Below, one piece after another: positions 26,417-35,799 of a stretch of 64,000 bases of DNA. The DNA comes from Cryobacterium breve. GTDB taxonomy: Bacteria > Actinomycetota > Actinomycetes > Actinomycetales > Microbacteriaceae. How positions within the stretch are numbered: the first letter of the stretch is position 1; each line of letters begins with the position of its first letter. The translations under genes were made by a program, and so were the position numbers. The stretch spans positions 248,001-312,000 of the forward strand of contig NZ_CP075584.1 in the NCBI RefSeq assembly GCF_027594785.1, written 5' to 3'. Below the pieces are notes generated by a model. That model did not search any database and was not told the DNA's origin. It saw only the letters and a list, made by a program, of their open reading frames with translations.

Positions 26417-29073
26417 CCCGCCGGCTGTGGCACATCATTACCGGAATCCTGGTGCCGGCGTGGCTTTTCCTCACCCTGGTCGTGGTCATCGTGCATCGGT
26501 TCCTTCCGGTCGCACCCTGGCTCATGGTGCACCTGCTGCTCCTCGGCGCGGTCAGCAGCGCGGTCTTGATCTGGAGCCAGCACTTCGCCGATACCCTCCT
26601 CAGGCACCCGGCTCCCGGCGGTCGCGTCTCACTCGGCTGGCGCCTCGCGGCCCACACAGTGGGAGCCATCCTCGTGATCACCGGCATGATCGGCGGCTGG
26701 TGGCTGGTCGTCCTCGTCGGCGGCATCCTCGTCGGCGCGAACGCGCTCGGGCACGCGACTATCCTCGCCGTGCAGTCCCGCGGCGCGCTGCCCTCCCGGT
26801 TCGCACCGCTCGTCCGCTACTACGTCGCGGCCGGCGCCGCCCTGGCCATCGGGGTCACCCTCGGAATCCTGATGGCGCGCATGGACGACTCGGAGGACAC
26901 ATACGCGCGCCTCTTCATCGCCCACATCGGACTCAACCTGCTCGGCTGGGCCGGCCTGACCGTGATCGGGACAGTCGCCCTGCTCTGGCCGACCATCCTG
27001 CACGTGCGAGTCACCGACGGCACCCGCGCGGCAGCGCGCTGGACCCTTCCCCTCTTCCTCGCGGGCCTCACCGTGCTCGGCCTCGGCTGCCTGCTCGGGG
27101 AACGCGTCATTGCCGGTCTCGGCGTAGTGGCCTATCTCGCGGGGCTGTACCTGGTGTTCGCCGACGTCATCCGCCAGGGTCGTTCAGCGCCTGCCGTGAC
27201 CTTCGCCGGGTGGAGCCTCGGCAGCGCCCTGGCCTGGTTCGGCCTCTGCACCCTCGGATTCGCCGTCTCCGTCACTGTCGCCCCCACCTGGACCGCCGCT
27301 GCCGACGGGCTCGAACAGCTCGTTCCGGCCTTCCTGGTCGGCTTCGCCGCGCAGATTCTGCTCGGCGCGCTGACCTATCTTCTGCCGGTCGTACTCGGCG
27401 GTGGCCCGCGGGTCGTCAAGGCCACGAGCCGCGAACTCGAGCGCGGTGGACTGTTTCGCGTCATCATCGTGAACGGCGGCCTCGTGCTGTACCTCCTGCC
27501 GGTCCCGAGCCTGGTGAAGGTCGCCCTTTCGCTCCTCGTCGTGGCCGCCCTCGCGTCCTTCCTGGCGCTGATGACTCGGGCGCTGAAGACCAACCGGATG
27601 TTGCGCAGACCGGCGGATGCCGCCGCCCCGGTTCCGGGCTCTCGTCCCGCCGTGCCGCCCGCAGCGCAGCCCGCCCTGCCGCCGTCGCGTCCGAGGCGCA
27701 CCGGCTCCGTCGTCGTCGCGGCCGGTGCCCTGCTGCTCGCTGTGACGGTCGGCGTTGCGATGGACCCGGCGGCCCTCGGCGTGACCGGCGGCCTCTCTGT
27801 CGTTTCGGTCCCCGCGACCGGGCACACCACGACGGTCGACGTGACCATGGCGGGGATGCGGTTCAGTCCCGACTCCGTCTCGGTGCCCGTCGGAGACACC
27901 CTCGTCATCAACCTCACCAATGCCGACGACCGGGTGCACAACCTGGTCCTCGACACCGGCATCACCTCCGGTTCGGTCAGCCCCGGGACGACGGCCGTCA
28001 TCGAGGCAGGCGTCGTCGGCGTAGCGATCGCCGGCTGGTGCTCGATCGCCGGCCACAAACAGCTCGGGATGGTCTTCTCCGTCACGGTGGCCGGTGGCGC
28101 GAGTGGGACAGGCTCGAGCGCGACAGGCATGGGCGGGATGGACATGAGAACGGGCGCAGATTCCGGTGCGAGTGGTGCGCCATCCGCCGCAAAGGACGTG
28201 GACCTGATGAAGCAACCCGCGGCGGACTTTGCCGCCCGTGATGCCCGGCTCGCACCGGCATCCGCCGACACCGTGCACAAGCTCACGCTCACCGTTCAGA
28301 ACGTCGAGACGGAGGTCTCGCCGGGAGTCCGGCAGACCCTGTGGACGTACAACGGGACAGCGCCGGGGCCGACCCTGCACGGTCACGTCGGCGATGTCTT
28401 CGAGATCACCTTCGTCAATGGCGGAACCATCGACCATTCGATCGACTTCCATGCCGGCGCCCTCGCCCCCGACAAGCCAATGCGCACGATCATGCCGGGG
28501 GAGAGCCTGACCTACCGCTTCACCGCGACCCGGTCGGGGATCTGGCTCTATCACTGCTCGACGATGCCGATGTCCGCCCATATCGCGAACGGCATGTTCG
28601 GGGCGGTGATCATCGACCCGCCGGGGCTCGCGCCCGTTTCCGCGGAGTACGTTCTGGTCCAGTCCGAGTTCTACCTCGGGCCGGAGGGCGGGGAGGTCGA
28701 CGCGGCGCGGGTGGCGACCCAGCTCCCCGACCTGCTGGCCTTCAACGGGTACGCCAACCAGTATGCGGACCGGCCACTCACCGCGCGCGCGGGGGAGGCA
28801 GTGCGCATCTGGGTTCTGGACGCCGGACCCAACGTCGGCAGTTCCTTCCACGTGGTGGGCGGGCAGTTCGACTCAGTCTTCAAGGAGGGTGACTATCTGC
28901 TCCGCGACGGCGGCAGCACCGGGACGGGCGGGGCGCAGGTGCTCGACCTCGCCGCGGCGCAGGGCGGCTTCGTCGAGCTCCGCTTTCCGGAGGCCGGGCA
29001 CTATCCGTTCGTCAGCCATGTGATGTCGGACGCGGAGAAGGGTGCCCGCGGGGTCTTTGCCGTCACGCCGTGA
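26413..29073 (+). CDS. nirK: Membrane-anchored multidomain copper nitrite reductase (NirK with N-terminal membrane and cupredoxin domains)
   Basis: 886 residues in three parts. Residues ~1-395: about eleven membrane helices, similar in style to the upstream protein. ~470-560: a plastocyanin-like cupredoxin with type-1 copper ligands His (VHNLV), Cys, His and Met (GWCSIAGHKQLGM). ~615-886: NirK with type-2 site residues in DHSIDFHA, type-1 ligands YHCSTMPMSAH...M and the late His in SFHVVGGQFD. The protein should reduce nitrite to NO on the outer side of the membrane, with the middle cupredoxin as built-in electron donor. Fused NirK forms are known in Actinobacteria. It is followed by a convergent radical SAM gene. 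Confidence 0.9.
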   Translation: MTRRLWHIITGILVPAWLFLTLVVVIVHRFLPVAPWLMVHLLLLGAVSSAVLIWSQHFADTLLRHPAPGGRVSLGWRLAAHTVGAILVITGMIGGWWLVVLVGGILVGANALGHATILAVQSRGALPSRFAPLVRYYVAAGAALAIGVTLGILMARMDDSEDTYARLFIAHIGLNLLGWAGLTVIGTVALLWPTILHVRVTDGTRAAARWTLPLFLAGLTVLGLGCLLGERVIAGLGVVAYLAGLYLVFADVIRQGRSAPAVTFAGWSLGSALAWFGLCTLGFAVSVTVAPTWTAAADGLEQLVPAFLVGFAAQILLGALTYLLPVVLGGGPRVVKATSRELERGGLFRVIIVNGGLVLYLLPVPSLVKVALSLLVVAALASFLALMTRALKTNRMLRRPADAAAPVPGSRPAVPPAAQPALPPSRPRRTGSVVVAAGALLLAVTVGVAMDPAALGVTGGLSVVSVPATGHTTTVDVTMAGMRFSPDSVSVPVGDTLVINLTNADDRVHNLVLDTGITSGSVSPGTTAVIEAGVVGVAIAGWCSIAGHKQLGMVFSVTVAGGASGTGSSATGMGGMDMRTGADSGASGAPSAAKDVDLMKQPAADFAARDARLAPASADTVHKLTLTVQNVETEVSPGVRQTLWTYNGTAPGPTLHGHVGDVFEITFVNGGTIDHSIDFHAGALAPDKPMRTIMPGESLTYRFTATRSGIWLYHCSTMPMSAHIANGMFGAVIIDPPGLAPVSAEYVLVQSEFYLGPEGGEVDAARVATQLPDLLAFNGYANQYADRPLTARAGEAVRIWVLDAGPNVGSSFHVVGGQFDSVFKEGDYLLRDGGSTGTGGAQVLDLAAAQGGFVELRFPEAGHYPFVSHVMSDAEKGARGVFAVTP

Positions 29074-29212
29074 ACCCGGTCCGAGAACGCCGGGAAGATA
29101 GAGTGTCGAAAATCCCGGGGAGCCACGCCGGAGTCGGCGGGCCCGTCCTCGCCTCTACTGCTCGTGAACTGATCCACGAAGAGCTTGGCGCCGAGGGAGT
29201 CCGTCGAATGGG

Positions 29213-30376
29213 TCAGGGGACCGGGACGGGGGCGACGGGCTGGTATGCGCAGCTCGGATCCTCGGCGAGAGGATCGCCGGTGACCGCGTACGCGTGCGAA
29301 CGGGAGCCGCCGCAGACCGTGCTGAACTCGCAGACGCCGCACCGGCCGCCGAAGGAATCCGGGGTGCGCAGCTTCTGGAGTAGCCGCGCCTCCCGGTAGA
29401 TCTCGGGGAACGGCTGCTTGCGCACCGAACCGACCGAAACGGGCAGGAACCCGCTCGGGTAGACCGCGCCGACGTGGTCGACGAATGCGAAGCCACGGCC
29501 CGAGTTGACGTCGATCGGGGCGCGGGGGGCGCGGCGCCTGGGCTCGTCCCCGGTCAGGAGCTCCGCGGTGTCGCGCCGCAACCGGGCACGCAACGGGCCG
29601 ACGGGGAACGCCGCATCGAGATCGGCGACACCGGCGCGCTGGATCGCGATCCGGCGGAAGTGCGGCGCCTCGGTCGTCTTGATCGCGACGAGTTCAGAGA
29701 CATCGTGCAGCCAGTGCAGTACCTCTTCGGCCTCGGCGGCGGTCAGCGCGTTGAGAAGCTTTCCGCGCCCGGTCGGGACGAGGAAGAACACGCTCCACAG
29801 CGTCGTGCCGAGCTCGAGGACCGTCTTCAGAATGGCGGGAAGCTCGTGCACGGTGTCGCGGGTGACGGTCGTGTTGATCTGCAGGCGGTAGCCGACGTCG
29901 CGCACCATCCGTGCGGAGACCATCGTGTCGTCGAAGACCCCGTCGACACCGCGGAAGGCATCATGGGTCGCCGCGGATGCCCCGTCGAGGGAGAGCGACA
30001 CCGCCTTCGCCCCGGCCTCGTGCAGCTCGACGAGCACCTCCCGGGTGAGGTGCGGAGTGACGGAGGGCGAGAGGGCCATGCTGAGGCCCAGGCCCGTTCC
30101 GTGGGCCACGAGTTCGGGGAGGTCGGGGCGTTCGAAGGGGTCGCCGCCGGTGAGGACGACGAGCGGGCGGGGCGTGCCGAACGACGCGAGATCGTCCAGG
30201 AGCTTCCGGCCCTGGTCGGTGGTCAGCTCGAAGGGATTGCGGGTGCGAATGGCGTCCGCACGGCAATGCGTGCAGACGAGCTGGCAGGCCCGCGTCACCT
30301 CCCAGATCACGATGAAGGGACGCTCGCCGGCATCGTGGTGCAGGTACCGAACTGCGCGCGTTGCGGTGTCAGTCAT
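29213..30376 (-). CDS. Radical SAM/SPASM protein (NirJ/AhbD-like, TIGR04053-type)
   Basis: 387 residues from ATG 30376. Cluster motif CQLVCTHC (CxxxCxxC) at the N-terminus, GGDP in place of GGEP, and a SPASM-like Cys cluster near the end (CGVCEFSTVCGGSR ... DPSCAY). The nearest well-known relatives modify heme precursors (NirJ, AhbD). In Actinobacteria this subgroup is often beside nitrate/nitrite genes. No cytochrome cd1 gene is present, so a heme d1 role is unlikely. Alternatives are heme maturation or peptide modification. It is divergent from the first SufR-like regulator. Confidence 0.8.
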   Translation of the reverse strand: MTDTATRAVRYLHHDAGERPFIVIWEVTRACQLVCTHCRADAIRTRNPFELTTDQGRKLLDDLASFGTPRPLVVLTGGDPFERPDLPELVAHGTGLGLSMALSPSVTPHLTREVLVELHEAGAKAVSLSLDGASAATHDAFRGVDGVFDDTMVSARMVRDVGYRLQINTTVTRDTVHELPAILKTVLELGTTLWSVFFLVPTGRGKLLNALTAAEAEEVLHWLHDVSELVAIKTTEAPHFRRIAIQRAGVADLDAAFPVGPLRARLRRDTAELLTGDEPRRRAPRAPIDVNSGRGFAFVDHVGAVYPSGFLPVSVGSVRKQPFPEIYREARLLQKLRTPDSFGGRCGVCEFSTVCGGSRSHAYAVTGDPLAEDPSCAYQPVAPVPVP

Positions 30377-30416
30377 GAAATCCTGGTCCGGTCCCGCTCG
30401 AATGCGCACCTCAGTT

Positions 30417-30442
30417 GTTTTTACCATACTTATAGGGAAAAC
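30417..30442. promoter_or_regulatory. Imperfect inverted repeat between radical SAM gene and regulator
   Basis: GTTTTTACC (30417-30425) and GGGAAAAC (30435-30442) form an imperfect dyad in the 73-base divergent promoter region, eight bases before the regulator GTG. This is a plausible autoregulatory operator, seen once only. Confidence 0.3.
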
Positions 30443-30449
30443 TAGGGGT

Positions 30450-31214
30450 GTGCCTGTCCCCGACCTCGATGCCCGTACCCACCGGGCCCTCTCCGGCGTG
30501 AGCCGCGTCGCCCTGCTCGACGTGCTCCGCACCAACCTGGCGCCCCTTGACGTTCCCGCACTTGCGGCGGCGGTCGGCTTGCACCCCAACACCGTTCGCT
30601 CACACCTCGACCGGCTCCTCGAGGTCGGCCTCGTGACCGAGGCGATCGAGGCGCGCACACGGCCCGGCCGTCCCCGCTTGCTCTACACCGCGGTCGAGCC
30701 CGAGACGGACCCTTCAGCCCCCGCTTCCGCCGGACCTACAGAATCCGGGACCTCCGTGGACTCCTACCGGCTCCTCGCGGGCCTTCTCGCGGACGGCCTC
30801 GCCGCAGGAACCCCTGACGCGCGCGTGGGCGGCGAACGGGCCGCCGACGCAGGGCGACGCTGGTCGGAGCAGTACGTGCCCGTCGACGAGCCGGCTGCCG
30901 GTCCGATCGATCCCGCTGAAGCGATCGACCGGGTGGTCGAGATCCTCGACGGCGTCGGTTTCGCCCCCGCCCTGTCAGAGGACCGCACCGCGATCGAGCT
31001 GCACCACTGTCCGTTCCTCGACGTTGCGAAAGACCACAGCGCCATTGTGTGCTCGGTGCACCGCGGACTGATGCAGGGTGCGCTGGACCGGATGCACGCG
31101 CCCACAATCGGCATCCGCCTCGAGCCGTTCGTGCGCCCAGGGGTATGCGTCGCACAAGTGATTTACCCGGTAAACGCGGCACAGCATGGCGGCTTCCTGG
31201 CAAAGAGCGGATAG
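30450..31214 (+). CDS. SufR/COG2345-type winged-helix regulator 1, probable Fe-S sensor
   Basis: 254 residues, GTG start. N-terminal winged helix (LDVPALAAAVGLHPNTVRSHLDRL ... LVTEA, RPGRPRLLY). The C-terminal domain has CPFLDVAKDHSAIVCSVHRG and a third Cys in GVCVAQ. The C-x13-C-x2-H plus late Cys pattern is that of SufR-like repressors that hold an Fe-S cluster, which would make the protein responsive to NO or O2. Divergent from the radical SAM gene and seven bases from the next regulator. It likely controls part of the nitrogen-oxide island. Confidence 0.83.
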   Translation: MPVPDLDARTHRALSGVSRVALLDVLRTNLAPLDVPALAAAVGLHPNTVRSHLDRLLEVGLVTEAIEARTRPGRPRLLYTAVEPETDPSAPASAGPTESGTSVDSYRLLAGLLADGLAAGTPDARVGGERAADAGRRWSEQYVPVDEPAAGPIDPAEAIDRVVEILDGVGFAPALSEDRTAIELHHCPFLDVAKDHSAIVCSVHRGLMQGALDRMHAPTIGIRLEPFVRPGVCVAQVIYPVNAAQHGGFLAKSG

Positions 31215-31221
31215 TAGACCC

Positions 31222-31932
31222 ATGTCCTCACGCCCACCGTCGAGCTACCGCACGCTCGCGTCGTTCAGCAGAATCAAACTGCTGTACTTTCTGCAACAGC
31301 GCGGGACGATGACGGTCGGTGACCTTGCCGAGGCTTCCGGGCTGCACCACAACACAACACGGGAACACCTGCAACGCCTGATCAACGATGGATTCGTCAC
31401 CTGCGAACCCGAAGAACGCGACGTCAAGGGCCGGCCGCGGATGCTCTACAGTGCGGCTGCCGGTGTCGACCATCGGGAGGGCTCGATCCGGATTGCGAAG
31501 GTCGAGGCCGCCGAACGCCGGGGCGACCAGGTGCGGCGGATGCTGCCCCTCACCGCGGCGATCGACTCACCGCTCCAGCGTCAGTTGGACGCCCTCGACG
31601 ACCACCTCGACCAGACGGGGTTCGACGGGAGGATCGACGCGGACGGGCGTCACGTCAGGCTGCACGATTGTCCGTACAGCGAGATGGTCAAGGAACACCC
31701 GGAGGTCTGTCGCGTGCACCTCGGCCTGCTCCAGGGGATCCTGCAGCAGACCGGCGGTCCGCTGACGGCCGACGCGCTGCATCCGCTCGACGAGCCGGAC
31801 TCCTGCACACTAGATCTCCGGCACTCGGACGAGGGCGCTGAGTGTGAGGAATCCGAGGGGGCCGATGCCGGACCCGTCCGGGAGCCCAGCGAGACCGACG
31901 CGGTTATTATTCACGGTGTTTTCCGCTTGTAG
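31222..31932 (+). CDS. SufR/COG2345-type winged-helix regulator 2, probable Fe-S sensor
   Basis: 236 residues from ATG 31222. HTH TVGDLAEASGLHHNTTREHLQRL with GRPRMLY wing. C-terminal CPYSEMVKEHPEVCRVHLG and DSCTLDL give the same three-Cys pattern (C-x12-C-x2-H, then C). A ~35-residue acidic tail follows. It forms a tandem pair with regulator 1 and precedes narG. The narG upstream motif lies over its last codons. Confidence 0.83.
   Translation: MSSRPPSSYRTLASFSRIKLLYFLQQRGTMTVGDLAEASGLHHNTTREHLQRLINDGFVTCEPEERDVKGRPRMLYSAAAGVDHREGSIRIAKVEAAERRGDQVRRMLPLTAAIDSPLQRQLDALDDHLDQTGFDGRIDADGRHVRLHDCPYSEMVKEHPEVCRVHLGLLQGILQQTGGPLTADALHPLDEPDSCTLDLRHSDEGAECEESEGADAGPVREPSETDAVIIHGVFRL
31910..31926. 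promoter_or_regulatory. Motif shared with the narK promoter, copy upstream of narG
   Basis: TTCACGGTGTT-TT-CCGC ends 85 bases before the narG start codon. An almost identical TTCACGGTGTT-CCGC reads towards narK, ending 82 bases before its start. An AT-rich patch precedes both. A common activator or repressor site is likely. Confidence 0.5.
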
Positions 31933-32010
31933 CCCGTTCGGGTGCCCGTGAGACTCAGTAGCGAGGCTGTTGCTGACTGCGGTGATGCCCGGGAGTACAA
32001 GGGGTACGTC

Positions 32011-35000
32011 GTGAAAACTCTCAAGGACTCGAGCTTTTCCAAGCGGAACGCGGGCAAGCCGGGCACGAAGCCGGGTATCGACAGTCCGATTGCGGACAGC
32101 ATCCTCAACCTCGGTCGGTTCCTGCGCCGAGGCGAGACCTCGCCGGACCTGCGCTCCCTGTTCCTCGAAGGCGGCCGGGACGCCGACAGCTTCTATCGCG
32201 ACCGCTGGACCCACGACAAAGAGGTGCGGTCCACCCACGGCGTGAACTGCACCGGCTCCTGTTCGTGGAAGGTGTACGTCAAGGACGGCATCATCACCTG
32301 GGAGACCCAGCAGACCGACTACCCCTCCGTCGGCCCGGACTCGCCGGAGTACGAACCCCGCGGCTGCCCCCGCGGCGCAGCATTCAGCTGGTACACCTAC
32401 TCGCCGACCCGAGTGCGGTACCCCTACGTGCGCGGCGTGCTGCTCAACCTCTACCGTGAGGCGAAGGCACGCCTCGGCGACCCGGTGCTCGCCTGGGCCG
32501 ACGTCACCGGCAACCCCGAGTCCGCCAAGGCCTACAAGAGCGCTCGCGGCAAGGGCGGCCTGGTGCGCGCGAGCTGGGACGAGGCCGCGGAAATCGTCGC
32601 CGCCGCACACGTGCACACCATCAAGACCTACGGGCCGGACCGGATCGCCGGTTTCTCGCCGATCCCGGCGATGTCGATCGTCTCGCAGGGCGTCGGTAAC
32701 CGCTTCATCTCCATGCTCGGCGGCACGATGCTGTCCTTCTACGACTGGTACGCCGACCTCCCCGTCGCCAGCCCGCAGGTTTTCGGCGACCAGACGGACG
32801 TCCCGGAATCCGCCGACTGGTGGAATTCGTCGTACCTGATCATGTGGGGCTCGAACGTGCCGGTCACCCGCACCCCCGACGCGCACTTCATGGTCGAGGC
32901 CCGTTACCGCGGCCAGAAGGTCATCACGGTCTCGCCCGACTACGCCGACAACTCCAAGTTCGCCGACGAATGGCTCGCCGTGCACCCCGGCACCGACGGC
33001 GCCCTTGCGATCGCAATGGGCCACGTCGTTCTCAAGGAGTTCCTCGTCGACCGGCGCACCCCGCGTTTCGTCGACTACATGAAGCGCTACAGCGACTCCG
33101 CCTACCTGATCACGCTCACGAAACGCGGCGACGCCTGGGTGCCCGGCAAGTTCATGACGGCGGATGCCCTCCCCGACACCGAGCCGACGGTCGCGAGCGC
33201 GGCGTTCAAGCCGATCCTCCTCGACCAGGACGGCCGCACCATCATCCCGAACGGATCCATCGGGCACCGCTTCTCCGAAACAGATGTCGGTAAATGGAAC
33301 CTCGATCTCGAGGGCGTCGACCCGCTGCTCTCGATCATGGACGCGCCCGACTACGACGGTGCATCCGCTGCCGTCGACATGCCCCGCTTCGACATTTCGC
33401 CAACGACAGACGAGGCCGGCGAACAGCAGGCCGGTGGCGCAGGCATCATCCGCCGCGGTGTGCCCGTACGGAGCATCGCCGGAGAACTCGTGACAACCGT
33501 CTTCGACCTTCTCCTCGCCCAGTACGGCGTCGGCAGGGACGGGCTCCCCGGTGTCTGGCCGACCGGCTACGACGATGAAACCTCCCCAGGCACCCCCGCC
33601 TGGCAGGAAGGCATCACCTCCGTACCGATGCAGGCCGCAGAACGCATCGGGCGCGAGTTCGCACAGAACGCCGAGGAATCGGGCGGACGCTCAATGATCC
33701 TGATGGGGGCGGGCACGAACCACTGGTTCCACTCCGACACCATCTACCGCGCCTTCCTCGCACTCACGACTATGACCGGCTGCCAGGGCGTCAACGGCGG
33801 CGGCTGGGCGCACTACGTCGGGCAGGAGAAGGTACGCCCCCTCACGGGCTACGGCCAGTACGCGTTCGGACTGGACTGGGTGCGTCCTCCCCGCCAGATG
33901 ATCGGCACCGGGTTCTTCTACCTCGCCACCGACCAATGGCGTTACGACGGCCTCTCCGCCGACACGCTCTCGAGCCCGCTCGGGGTCGGCACCTTCGCCG
34001 ACCGCACGACGGCGGACTGCCTCGTAGAGTCGGCAAAGCGCGGCTGGATGCCCAGCTACCCGACCTTCAACCGCAACTCGCTCGACCTCGTCGACGACGC
34101 CGTCGCCGCCGGGGTCGACCCGGCCCAGTACGTCGTCGAGTCGCTGGAGGACGGCAGCCTCGCCTACTCCGTCGAGGACCCGGACGCTCCGGAGAACTTC
34201 CCGCGCGTGATGGTGGTCTGGCGGGCGAACGTGCTCGGCTCTTCCGGCAAGGGCAATGAGTACTTCCTGAAGCACCTGCTCGGCACCACGAGTGCCGTGC
34301 GCGCGCCGGAGTCCCCGTCCGAAAAGCGCCCGAAGACGATGAAATGGCACGAATCCGCGCCAGAGGGCAAGCTTGACCTGCTCGTCACAAGCGACTTCCG
34401 GATGACCTCGACGACTATCTTCAGCGACGTGGTGCTGCCGCCGGCCACCTGGTACGAGAAGAATGACCTGTCGACGACGGACATGCATCCGTTCATTCAC
34501 TCGTTCAACCCTGCGATCACCCCGCCGTGGCAGGCGAAGACCGACTTCGACATCTTCCACATCTTGGCGAAGAAGATTTCCGAATTCTCTGTCGAACATC
34601 TCGGTGTGCGAAAAGACCTCGTAGCAGTTCCCCTGAGTCACGACACCCCCGACGCGATGGCAACCCCGCACGGAACTGTGCAATACGGCCAGCCACTGGT
34701 GCCCGGGATCACGATGCCCAAGCTCGTCGTCGTCGAGCGCGACTATCCGGCATTCGCCGACATGCTCGGTGCTCTCGGCCCGCTCACGGCGAAGCTCGGC
34801 ATGGTGACCAAGGGCGTCAAGTTCAACCCCGATGTCGAGGTCGACTATCTCGGCAAAAAGAACGGCTTGGTCGAGAGTGGCCCGGCCGCGGGTCGCCCGC
34901 GCCTGACGACTGCGAGCCATGCATGCGAGATGGTGCTCGCACTCTCCGGCACCACCAACGGGCGCCTGGGCACTCAGGGCTTCCGTCAGTTGGAGGAGCG

Positions 35001-35799
35001 CACGGGTATGAAGCTCGCCGACCTCGCGAGCGACAATGAGGGCCGCCGGTTCACCTACTCGGATGTCCAGGGTGCACCGGTCCCCGTGCTCACGTCCCCG
35101 GAGTGGTCGGGCAGTGAGCACGGCGGCCGTCGCTACAGTGCCTTCACGATCAACGTCGAGCGGTTTAAGCCGTGGCACACACTCACCGGGCGGCAACACT
35201 TCTACCTGGACCACGACTGGATGATCGAGCTGGGGGAGCAGTTGCCGATTTTCCGGCCGCCTCTCGACATGCACCGTCTCTTTGACGACTCGATCGTCGG
35301 CTCGACGGCGGCGACCGGTTCGACCGGGTCGAAGGGCCGGGCGGAGGTCGCCGTGCGCTACCTGACGCCGCACTCGAAATGGTCGATCCACTCCGAATAC
35401 CAGGACAATCTGATGATGCTTTCGTTGTCCCGTGGAGGCCCGACCATCTGGATGTCCCCGCAGGACGCCGACAAGATCGGCGTTCGCGACAACGAGTGGA
35501 TCGAGTCGTACAACCGCAACGGAGTTGTCGTCGCGCGGGCGATCGTGTCGCACCGGATGCCCGAAGGCACCGTGTACATGTATCACGCGAAGGACCGCAC
35601 GATCAACGTGCCGATCGCTGAAACGAGCGGCATGCGTGGCGGGACAAACAACTCGCTGACCCGAATCCTGCTCAAGCCCAGTCACCTGATCGGCGGCTAC
35701 GCCCAGCTGTCGTTCGCCTTCAACTACCTCGGCCCGACCGGGAACCAACGCGATGAGGTCACCGTGATCCGTCGACGCAGCCAGGAGGTTGAGTACTAA
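32011..35799 (+). CDS. narG: Respiratory nitrate reductase alpha subunit
   Basis: 1,262 residues, the usual NarG length. GTG 32011 is chosen because AAGGGG sits at ribosome-site distance. The FS0 cluster motif HGVNCTGSCSW near residue 75 has the NarG His plus Cys ligands. YADLPVASPQVFGDQTDVPESADWW contains the Mo-binding Asp region, and C-terminal molybdopterin-binding segments are present (HSEYQDNLMMLSLSRGGP). No Tat-type RR signal is evident, so catalysis is cytoplasmic with electrons from NarI. It reduces nitrate to nitrite and first gene of narGHJI, with narH directly after the stop. Confidence 0.97.
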   Translation: MKTLKDSSFSKRNAGKPGTKPGIDSPIADSILNLGRFLRRGETSPDLRSLFLEGGRDADSFYRDRWTHDKEVRSTHGVNCTGSCSWKVYVKDGIITWETQQTDYPSVGPDSPEYEPRGCPRGAAFSWYTYSPTRVRYPYVRGVLLNLYREAKARLGDPVLAWADVTGNPESAKAYKSARGKGGLVRASWDEAAEIVAAAHVHTIKTYGPDRIAGFSPIPAMSIVSQGVGNRFISMLGGTMLSFYDWYADLPVASPQVFGDQTDVPESADWWNSSYLIMWGSNVPVTRTPDAHFMVEARYRGQKVITVSPDYADNSKFADEWLAVHPGTDGALAIAMGHVVLKEFLVDRRTPRFVDYMKRYSDSAYLITLTKRGDAWVPGKFMTADALPDTEPTVASAAFKPILLDQDGRTIIPNGSIGHRFSETDVGKWNLDLEGVDPLLSIMDAPDYDGASAAVDMPRFDISPTTDEAGEQQAGGAGIIRRGVPVRSIAGELVTTVFDLLLAQYGVGRDGLPGVWPTGYDDETSPGTPAWQEGITSVPMQAAERIGREFAQNAEESGGRSMILMGAGTNHWFHSDTIYRAFLALTTMTGCQGVNGGGWAHYVGQEKVRPLTGYGQYAFGLDWVRPPRQMIGTGFFYLATDQWRYDGLSADTLSSPLGVGTFADRTTADCLVESAKRGWMPSYPTFNRNSLDLVDDAVAAGVDPAQYVVESLEDGSLAYSVEDPDAPENFPRVMVVWRANVLGSSGKGNEYFLKHLLGTTSAVRAPESPSEKRPKTMKWHESAPEGKLDLLVTSDFRMTSTTIFSDVVLPPATWYEKNDLSTTDMHPFIHSFNPAITPPWQAKTDFDIFHILAKKISEFSVEHLGVRKDLVAVPLSHDTPDAMATPHGTVQYGQPLVPGITMPKLVVVERDYPAFADMLGALGPLTAKLGMVTKGVKFNPDVEVDYLGKKNGLVESGPAAGRPRLTTASHACEMVLALSGTTNGRLGTQGFRQLEERTGMKLADLASDNEGRRFTYSDVQGAPVPVLTSPEWSGSEHGGRRYSAFTINVERFKPWHTLTGRQHFYLDHDWMIELGEQLPIFRPPLDMHRLFDDSIVGSTAATGSTGSKGRAEVAVRYLTPHSKWSIHSEYQDNLMMLSLSRGGPTIWMSPQDADKIGVRDNEWIESYNRNGVVVARAIVSHRMPEGTVYMYHAKDRTINVPIAETSGMRGGTNNSLTRILLKPSHLIGGYAQLSFAFNYLGPTGNQRDEVTVIRRRSQEVEY

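Noticed and set aside
27184-28851. Long minus-strand frame opposite nirK
   Set aside because: Shadow of the nirK coding frame, with no recognisable protein.
29213-30376. Heme d1 pathway for cytochrome cd1 nitrite reductase
   Set aside because: No nirS or other nir d1 genes. The nitrite reductase here is copper-type.
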